The translations under genes and the position numbers were made by a program. The notes under the pieces are model-generated. The model did no database searches. It was not told the origin of the DNA and saw nothing but the letters and a program-made list of their open reading frames with translations. Shown piece by piece: positions 56,691-64,000 of a stretch of 64,000 nucleotides of DNA. The stretch lies in contig CM060950.1 of assembly GCA_030765055.1 (NCBI GenBank), positions 278,668,868-278,732,867 on the forward strand. Reading direction: 5' to 3'. This DNA is from Mantis religiosa. Its lineage: Eukaryota; Arthropoda; Insecta; Mantodea; Mantidae. Positions within the stretch are counted from its first letter, which is position 1; the number at the start of each line of letters is the position of its first letter.

Positions 56691-57584
56691 GGCTTAGCGA
56701 GATACATAAGCAGAAACTCCAACAAGTGTATGAAAATCTATTCTGTGATGCCAATCTTCGAGCACAAGGAGAATATCTGCAACGCCTTCTTTGATAACGG
56801 CAGTAACATCAAGGAAATTCAGTATTTCATTTCTGAAACAGTGATGGATCTCTTTGTCTATTATTCTTAATTTTATCGAAGCACAAGTCGGTTCGCGCGG
56901 GTAAAACTAAGCAGGAACGAAGCGGCTGCAATGGCGGCGCTCGTGCCGTCAAGAGCGTGCCGACTTAATCTGATGACATCGTATAAGTATTAGATGTTCA
57001 AACCAATAACAACAAATATCTCAAAACGGTTAAGTACACAAAAATACCTTATGGCACATAAAGTGTGGATTTTAACGAGACCTACACGCTTTTTGGTAAC
57101 ATGTTGTCTGTATAAGACCTGAAGCTTTCCTGGGATATACTCTGGAATCAAGCTAGCTGAAAGGACGATTAAAAATCCACGTATCGGCAGCGTAGATCAC
57201 TCCAATCATAAGGATATTTAAGAGGCTGTTATAAACCCTAAATCGATGTAAGATAATATTCAACAAAGGTAAAACACTAAGCATACTCGCATCACTGAGC
57301 AAAAGACTGTTTACTTTAAATTAAATGCCAGTTCAGCTCCTCTTAGAAAACGGCTTTAAAATGTAAATCAATCGGCTTAAGTAGCACAGATATATACATC
57401 CTGATTACCCAATTAAGTAGTTATGTTTCTCTGATTTAATTAGTTTACTGCACTCACGCCATCATCTGACCTGGCATTTCATTTACTGCAGTCTTTTGTT
57501 TAATAATGATAGTATTGGTAATGTTTTTCTTTATTGATTTTTGTGTTATATCTATTTAGTGTTTATAATATTTCTTATAAATAT
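56691..57584. other. Spacer; right end of composite then non-coding
   Basis: Includes the right 25-bp terminal repeat (56952-56976). Beyond it the sequence is AT-rich without a supported feature. Confidence 0.5.
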
Positions 57585-57975
57585 TGTGACCTTGTGGTTT
57601 CGGAGAATTAAAATTCTGATTCGTAGAAATTCCAAACGCTCGTTATTTCAACTTAAAAGACACTGTTCAACACTGACCATCAGAATGACGTAACACACAC
57701 AAACGCAATCTTCAAGGCCGTCTGCCACACGACCACATTACGCAATTAACAGTTCTCGACTATACGCTCAGCTTTCCTCTCTCTTATTCACAACCAAGGC
57801 ATCGTTTCTCGAAAGTTACCGAAGCTTCACGGCCTTTCACGAAGGTGAGGGAACTGTTCAACCATCTCTTTGGCTCTTTCTCTCCACGCCGCCGTCTCTC
57901 CCTCGGCCAGCGTCAAGCGTTGTTCCATGTGTAGGCGTGGCTTGAGGGCTATCGGTCTGTTACTTCCTCTGTTTG

Positions 57976-58042
<67 letters not shown>

Positions 58043-58065
58043 CAAATAACAAGCGCCTCGTGACA
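57585..58065 (-). repeat. Solo LTR, gypsy-2-related, with CT expansion
   Basis: On the minus strand TGTCACGAGGCG...CGAAACCACAAGGTCACA, 481 bp. Flanks are ATAT and ATCT, a near-exact 4-bp duplication. A (CT)n run of about 60 bp (57980-58040) lies near its 5' end on the LTR strand, so the microsatellite has grown inside U3. Confidence 0.8.
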
Positions 58066-58078
58066 ATCTCCAGATAAT

Positions 58079-58097
58079 GGGAGCGATCTACGCTCCC
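58079..58097. repeat. Short palindrome
   Basis: GGGAGCGATCTACGCTCCC, a perfect 7-bp stem just outside the solo LTR. Confidence 0.6.
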
Positions 58098-58370
58098 GAA
58101 ACGTCTATTTCTAATCGTCTTTTCCCCTGACTTGTTTGCAAAGAAGTTCTTGAATATATTGTGTATAGTTTACCAATTATACAAAAGTCATTAAGAATGA
58201 AGAAATCTTCTGAGTATATTCTTAGAGAATTAGAGATAGATATTTCATTTAGCATAAAACAATTTTGTAGGAAGCATTTTAATAAATATTGATGGAAATT
58301 ATCATTTCTTTCACACTAGCCGTGTGTAGGCTAAGGTTTGAATGAGTGGAGGCAGACTAAATAATTAACT

Positions 58371-58443
58371 GCCATAGCCGGGATTTGAACACCTGATCTG
58401 CTGCTCTATGTGCGGGTGACCTAAACCACTGAGCTACTATGGC
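58371..58443 (-). repeat. tRNA-like SINE head (type D)
   Basis: On the minus strand a 73-base tRNA-like unit with a perfect 7-bp acceptor stem (GCCATAG/CTATGGC), an excellent A box TAGCTCAGTGGTT and B box GTGTTCAAATC. The D and T stems are poorly paired and no discriminating isotype is apparent, so it is a SINE head or pseudogene rather than a working tRNA. Surrounding 58098-58796 is otherwise featureless. Confidence 0.65.
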
Positions 58444-58796
58444 GAACATGCCGACATGACATTACATTCTCTAGCTGACTCTTATGTTTCCTCACGTTTA
58501 CCTCACACTATATAGAAATACATGCCATCTTTTATTATGATGTGCAATATCACTTTATTAGTAATGCTTTTATAAATAAAATTCTACTCATTCTCTACCT
58601 GAAATGATGAATACTTATTGCACAGCACTCTTACTCTTGCATGATCTTCGCAGATAAATTTGTGACACCCACCTCAGTTTATCATTATCACTGTTTATAT
58701 ATATCTTAAAGCGTGCTGGAGACTGCAGCCCCTTTCAAAGCGTATATCGACCATTAGGAATATAATACCACGTCTTACTTCCACAAAACGCAATTC

Positions 58797-59475
58797 TGTG
58801 CTGACGCAACACCTGGGTCCCTGGCTGGAAGGCTTATTGGAGAGGGCGGACGACCACCTGACCGCAGAACAGCTGCAGAAAGTTCAACTGCTGAGTAGAT
58901 ACCAGCGCCTCTTCAGCCAAGCCAGCAGTGACTACTGCCGCAAGGATCAGCTGGTTCACCGCATTGATTTCGTAGACGCCCGGCCTATTTGGCAACCACC
59001 TAGACGCGTTGCGCTGGCAAAACAAGCGGTGGTACGGTATATGCTAGTTTACATGAAATCCAGGGGAGTGATTAAACAGTCTGAGGGCCCTTGGTGTTCC
59101 GCCGTGGTCCTGGTGCCGATGAAGAACGGCGAGCTACACTTCTGCGTGGACTACAGGAAGCTGAACGTCACCCGGAACGTTTTCCCCTTACTCCGAATTG
59201 AAGACACCCTGGACATGCTAGCTAGTGCACAGGGGTTCTCGATCCTGGACCTGAAGTCGGGTTACTGGCAGGTGGCTGTAGACGCGAGAGACAAGGGAAA
59301 GACTGCATACTCAACACTTTGGCAGTTCATAATTATGCCCTTTTGCCTCTGTAACGCACCAGCTACCTTCCAACGCATCATGGATGCGGTGATGAGAGGA
59401 CTGACTTATGACGCCTGCCTGCTATACCTGCATGCCTTCATCATCTTCGGTAAGACCATCGAAGACCATCTGTAG
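58797..59475 (+). pseudogene. pol: gypsy-2-family reverse transcriptase
   Basis: Opens abruptly in the protease-RT linker (QHLGPWLEGLLERADDHLTA) and stays open for about 225 codons. RT motifs: CSAVVLVPMKNGEL, CVDYRKLNVTRN, FSILDLKSGYWQV, FIIMPFCLCNAPATF. The catalytic block reads CLLYLHAFIIFGKT: YLDD of gypsy-2 is YLHA, so both polymerase aspartates are lost. A TAG at 59473 follows EDHL, and the connection continues in frame with NLSKVLQRL. Confidence 0.9.
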
Positions 59476-60160
59476 AATCTGAGTAAGGTCCTACAGAGAC
59501 TGCAGGTGACCAATTTGAAGCTTAATGTAAAGAAGTGCCAGCTCTTTCGCAAGGAAGTCAAATACATGGGCCACATATTCTCACTAATCGGAGTGGCAAC
59601 GGACCTTGAGAAGCCACAGGCTGTGATAGATTGCCCTCGCCCAAAGGTTAAGCGAGACTTACGCAGTTTCCTTGGGCTCTGCTGTTATTACCGTCGTTCC
59701 AACCCCGCCAAACCACTTAGCCGCTTGCCAGAGAAACACCGAACCTAAGTGTGGATGGATGACGCCGAAGGCACTTTCCAGCACTTGAAGAACACTCTGT
59801 GCAGTGCTCCAATTTTCGATTTCCATAACCAGGCGGATGCTTCATTGCGGACACCGACGCCAGCGAACATTGCATTGGAGGCGTCCTATCCAAAGTCCAG
59901 GACGGCCACGATCGTGTGATAGCCTACTACAGCAAGACACTATCCAAGGCAGAGGAGAACTACTGCGTCATGCGGCGAGAGTTACTGAGGGTAGTAGAGA
60001 CATCTCAGCGCTTCCAAAAGTAGCTGTATGATTAGCCATTCCACCTGAGGAATGAGCAATCTGCCCTACCCTGGCTGCTGAGCTTTAAAACCCTGGAAGG
60101 CCAGACAGCACAATGGGTAAAGAGGCTGCAAGAGTACGATTTCACCTCTTAACATCGTAG
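59476..60160 (+). pseudogene. pol: gypsy-2-family RT connection and RNase H
   Basis: LKLNVKKCQLFRKEVKYMGH and RDLRSFLGLCCYYRRS (59506-59748) finish RT. The RNase H part is frameshifted: DTDASEHCIGG and YYSKTLSKAEENY-like pieces lie at 59860-59970, RRELLRVV near 59975. Several stops. Confidence 0.8.
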
Positions 60161-61610
60161 AGTGGGATGAGTCACGGTAACGCAGACGCCATGTCCCGAA
60201 GACCCTGCCCAGGGTCGTGCGGCCAATGCACAGGAGTGGAAGAGAAGGATCGTGCCGTAGCTGTCCGAGTAGTCACGGTAATGCCTGCGGATGGCTGGGA
60301 TAGCACGGCCTGAGGAGGGAGCAGCTGGCGGGTGCAGGCTTGGGGCCAATTTTGAGGGAAGTGGAAGCAGGGACAAGACCAACCTGGGAGGACATCACAC
60401 CGAGGAGCGCCACCTAAATGTCGTAATGAGCCCAGTGGTACACACTGAATACAAGAGAGGGCGTGCTGTTCCGTGGATGGGAATCGCCCTATGGGAAGAC
60501 GCAGTGAGTACGGTTGGCTCTTCCCCTAAGTAAGACCCCGGAGGTCTTGGAGAAAGAGCACGCCTATACTTCAGGAGGACACCTAAAAGCAAAACCAACG
60601 ATCGACAAGCTCCGAAAGCGCTACTACTGGCTGAGGCTCCGAGCAGACACTGAGAGATGGCGCCGTCAATGGCACGTGTGCGCGGCAAGTGGCGGCCTCC
60701 CAGACTAGGAGCCGGGGTCGCATGCAGCAGTATAACGACAGATCGCAATTCTAAAGGACCACCGTCAACATAGCTGGACCATTACCAGTGACCCACTAAG
60801 GCAACAGGTACCTGATGGTTGTCGTGGACAACTTCACCAAGTGGCCAGAGGTATATGCCATCCGGAACCAGGAGGCGAAGACAATCAGAGACTGCCTCGT
60901 GGAGCAAGTATTCTGCCAATTTGGGGTGCCGATTTGCGGATCTTCACAGCGACCAGCGCACCAGTTTTCAGTTCAACCTGATGACGGAGGCACAGGAAAG
61001 ACTTGGGGTGAAGAATACCCTCACAGCTCCTCTACATCCCCAGTCGGATGGCATGGTCAAAAAATACATCAAGCCCTTAGAGGAACACCTGAAAAATGTC
61101 GGGTCCAGTCATCAGCGAGTCTGGGACATCAAGGTGCAACTTTTCATGCTTGTCTACCGTTCGTCTACAGATGACACCACTGGGATAACCCCAGTCAGCT
61201 TAATGTTCGGCCAAGGGTTACGCCTCCCCTGTGATCTTGCTTTTGGAAGACCCCGGATGCAAAGCAGCTAGCAACCGAGTATTTGGAGAACTTGGTGTAC
61301 CGTCTCCACGACATGCATCAAATGTCTCGTCAGAGTTTCCAAAATGCGAGCGACAGAATGAAGACCCGATACGACAGGCAAGTCAACAGACAAGGGTTCC
61401 AGCAGGGTGATCTGCTCTGATTGTACCGCCCAAACGCGTACCAAGGGACGCAGCACGAAACTTCAACAGCCGTGGCAAGGACCGTACCGGGTGCTGAAGA
61501 GGATTAACGACGTGGTCTACCGCATCCAGACGCGGCTCCGAGGGGAGCTGATCGTGGAACACTTGGATAGTCTGGCCCGCTACCATTGTGCTGCCATCAG
61601 CAGGGAGCAG
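60161..61610 (+). pseudogene. pol: gypsy-2-family integrase
   Basis: HGNADAMSRRPC (60178-60212) precedes the integrase. The zinc-domain end reads LRKRYYWLRLRADTERWRR. The core has VVVDNFTKWPEVYAIRNQEA, QFGVP, then a frameshift through the HSDQ region and HPQSDGMVKKYIKPLEEHL, where catalytic Glu is replaced by Lys (SDGMVKK). DDTTGITPVSLMFGQGL follows. The C-terminal piece GPYRVLKRINDVVYRIQ, the GPY/F module, is well kept. The polypurine tract CAGCAGGGAGCAG ends it. Confidence 0.85.
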
Positions 61611-62057
61611 TGTTGCGATGTTGTTATATACGACATCGCGGCTAGTGTACACAAAGAGCCGGCAGATAAAAATAACATACGGATAGTGTATCGCGAAGAA
61701 AAATGACCTGCCGGCCCAGATAGGGTTTCACTGTTTAGAGGGTTCCAGTAATATCTCGACTGGGAGAGAATAGTTGATTTCCTTATTCGTTCGAGAAACC
61801 TCTCGAATTTATGAATGGGATATATAAGGAATGTGAAACGCCAGCAGAGTGTTGTAAAACACTGAGTAAGCAGTAAAAGGCTGCTAGGTGTTGTAACGAG
61901 AGCTGATGTTGCAATCAAAACGTTTGTCATTGACCTTGCTACTGTAGATCGTGATATGTGGTGTAGTTCTGCAGCAACGAAGTGTGTTTCTACGCAAATA
62001 AAGAATATTAGTATTTCGACAAATTGGACTTTCAGTTCTACGAATCCACAAAGTCAC
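61611..62057 (+). repeat. gypsy-2-family 3' LTR
   Basis: TGTTGCGATG...AAAGTCACA, 447 bp, with TATATAAGG near 61820 and AATAAAG near 62000. Only the 3' LTR of this copy is present; the 5' part is missing. Confidence 0.88.
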
Positions 62058-62079
62058 AGTTGTATATGTGTATGTATGC

Positions 62080-62440
62080 CTGTGTCCAATGCTCAGGAGT
62101 ACACAACCAAGCCTTTCACCTTCTAGCCTCCCAGTATTTGGTGACGTCAGGGCACATCTTTTAAGCCTGTCATGATTCTAGATGCTCCATATTCATAATT
62201 TCTTCTCTGGTACATAGTAGGCAGTATGGTGAGTTCAATAGTCCAATCCTATAAAGATAGTTATTCAGATCTCCATGTTCAGTTATGAGACGAAAGTTGG
62301 CAAAAGGTGATTTTCTTTGTAGTTTTCGAATTGCTTTAGAGTGTTGTGTAATTTGTAGAAACTTTGAGTTTTTATTCCCTTGTGGGGTTTCAGAAAGCAC
62401 AAGTATTTGTAAACTTAAATCACTAACAAATAATGTCTCA
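62080..62440 (-). pseudogene. LINE C-terminal fragment
   Basis: Minus-strand frame with FRLITEHGDLNNYLYRIGLL, then SPYCLLCTREEIMNMEHLES: the RLITGH..L..HLHRIG and C-x2-C...EHL motifs found in the RNase H/zinc tail of Jockey- and CR1-type LINEs of insects. The frame is lost before the final cysteine. Confidence 0.75.
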
Positions 62441-62457
62441 GAAATTGGTTTGTTCAC

Positions 62458-62505
62458 CACACACACACACACACACACGCACACACACACACACAACACA
62501 CACAA
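62458..62505. repeat. CA microsatellite
   Basis: About 45 bp of (CA)n with a few interruptions, beside the LINE fragment. Confidence 0.95.
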
Positions 62506-63590
62506 TTATTTCATGGAAATTGCATACTTCAATAAAATCCACGTAGTTTGTGTACTCATAATTTATCTATCACATAGTTCCAAACAATCAAATAGTTCCA
62601 ATGATTGTAGGAAAATTTCAATATATAGAAATACATTTATGCCAAATAAAGTCTCGCATTTTCTGAAAATATCCTCTGAAACTCTTTAAATTCTGCATTA
62701 CGTTTTCGTAACTACTGAACCATAACACATAAACACTTACAAATCTTACTAGAGAGGTAAACTGATGTGTTGTACTCCCATTACTTTCTCTACTCATGTA
62801 TAAACACTGTTAACCAACGCTTACGATCCCACCTAGTTCATGTTGGTCGATACGAACGTTTACAGAATACAACTTATTGCTAATGCTACTGTAGGTGAAA
62901 GCGAATATTGTTCTTTGAAAGCGAAATGACCCAGGTGGTCAAGTGTCATAGATTTATCTCATGTAAAAGATCCTCAAGCCTGATAAAGAGGACACGTCCA
63001 AAATGAAGGAGATTTTCACGTCCAGTGTGCACTGTACCGATGAGAACCACATTAATAAAAATTGCCCCATAAAAATCACAAAATTAATTTTCTCGATTAA
63101 TGCTAACACACTCTTATATATAATTACGGATATCTTTTCTTTATATATCACTGTGAAACACACAAACTGTATCAGTAACACGCCATGCATTACTTTCTTG
63201 AGATTGAAGGTCTAAACCTGCGTGAAGACGAATCTTTTATGTCAAAATCTTTGGCAGGGTTTCCGTTGATTAGGAATTATCAGTGGCCAATCGTCGTTTA
63301 TTTGAGATTCGTAAAATAACCCCAAGCTTCAGATCGCTTTTGATCAAAATTAAGAAGTCCTCCACGGCCAATATAAAATGGGTTGCTGAGAATCACCTAA
63401 ATAATAGTGAACCCATAAATAAAACCTGAATATTAATTTCAACAATGAATGCTCATAAACTTGTATAGTTATAATTCGGTATACAGCTGACTCCTTTTAT
63501 ATATTGCTATTCTACAGGGCAAGGTGCATTGTATAAGATGAGGAAAGGCTAATTTATAGGCATGTCCCTTAATATCTCTGCCCCTCAAAA
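62506..63590. other. Non-coding spacer
   Basis: AT-rich with short chance frames; nothing supported. Confidence 0.5.
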
Positions 63591-64000
63591 TCCAACCTCT
63601 GCGGTACTCGTCTCGAGGGATGAGCAACAGGAAGTAGGGGACCGACCGATGGGGTGATGTACGGTGGGGACTTCGTGTACCCCAGGACCGCTACGGCTGT
63701 CGAGAAAGCTGTAAATACCAGTTTTCGTAACCCCGAAAACTGGCAGAAGAGGCTATGGTGTGATCTCTCGTCTGGGATCCTCTACGAGGTGAGAGTGTCA
63801 CTTCAAACGCCCAAACCATGGTCCACTTCGGTGTTTGAACACAATTATGTTTTGTTACTCTTTTCCCTCTCTGAAACCATATCTGACGGGTAACATAGCT
63901 TGGGTTGTTGGAGTGGGAAGCGCATGGGGTGACTGGGTAACGCGTAATTCCCAGCCCCCTGTTACCATGTAGGGCTATGTTCGTATCCGCTGATACAGGT
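63591..64000 (+). other. GC-richer end region of unknown nature
   Basis: Base composition rises clearly here. A frame from ATG 63657 (MYGGDFVYPRTATAVEKAVN) runs 78 codons to TAA at 63891-63893. The next 100 bases contain GGGTAACGCGTAATTCCCAGCCCCC. It could be the 5' untranslated region of a LINE or the start of a gene continuing past the window; I recognise no domain. Confidence 0.3.

Larger units (their letters stand above)
51734..56976. mobile_element. Palindromic mariner-type composite carrying a piggyBac
   Basis: Outer 25-bp inverted repeats TCATCAGATTAAGnnGGCACGCTCT (51734-51758 and 56952-56976) match at 23 of 25 bases. Inside, the 5' part of one mariner transposase gene is present twice, pointing inward from both ends: plus strand from about 51880 (interrupted by the piggyBac and resuming through 55145) and minus strand from about 56660 to 56000. 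Removing the piggyBac and its repeat leaves about 2.4 kb. The third palindromic mariner of the window, here with duplicated 5' ends. Confidence 0.6.

Noticed and set aside
58371..58443. Functional tRNA gene
   Set aside because: Acceptor stem is perfect but D and T stems are badly paired and no clear anticodon loop results; kept as SINE head.
47386..62057. The 47.4-kb and 58.8-kb gypsy pieces as one element split by an insertion
   Set aside because: Both contain the protease-RT linker and the beginning of RT, so they overlap and must be separate copies.

Overview
The window looks like transposon-packed intergenic DNA from an arthropod, most probably an insect with a large genome. Evidence: AT-rich background, Ty3/gypsy elements with animal-type primer sites, an R1-clade LINE, several mariner/Tc1 relics, a piggyBac, a hAT-type element, tRNA-derived SINEs and very long microsatellites. 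No prokaryotic feature is present. A cockroach-like genome is my guess from the SINE style; nothing here proves a species. I see no complete host gene. One minus-strand candidate terminal exon (34865-35056) is the only plausible host coding sequence.

Layout. 1-2.2 kb: LINE fragment, SINE, Tigger-like end and a TATA+initiator pair. 2196-14441: a complete 12.2-kb gypsy element on the minus strand (gypsy-1) with 717/713-bp LTRs, intact gag, a small upstream ORF overlapping gag by ATGA, a -1 slippery heptamer, a frameshifted pol, and about 5.3 kb of non-coding sequence after integrase. 15.1-19.8 kb: mariner-type relic, SINEs (one nested in another) and a palindromic mariner. 20901-31564: a plus-strand gypsy element (gypsy-2) with 489-bp LTRs, split by a 5-kb minus-strand R1-clade LINE. 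32.99-36.3 kb: a second palindromic mariner, the candidate exon and a hAT-type element with 8-bp flanking repeats. 39.7-44.9 kb: a LINE-like tail with an 840-bp pure four-base microsatellite, a ~105-bp satellite and a tandem array built from SINE bodies. 47.3-49.8 kb: gypsy-2-family and LINE fragments. 50.2-58.1 kb: three solo LTRs and a 5.2-kb palindromic composite holding a nearly intact piggyBac flanked by 263-bp direct repeats. 58.8-62.06 kb: 3' half of another gypsy-2-family element with its LTR. 62-64 kb: LINE end, CA repeat and a GC-richer tail.

Most interesting points: three unrelated mariner-type elements share one palindromic architecture; the piggyBac is flanked by 263-bp direct repeats rather than simple TTAA; its transposase has a single amber codon; gypsy-1 shows an in-phase CCCAAAC shift site and an ATGA-coupled upstream ORF; and a SINE has been turned into a satellite. 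I found no evidence of a novel enzymatic or defence system. The novelty is structural.
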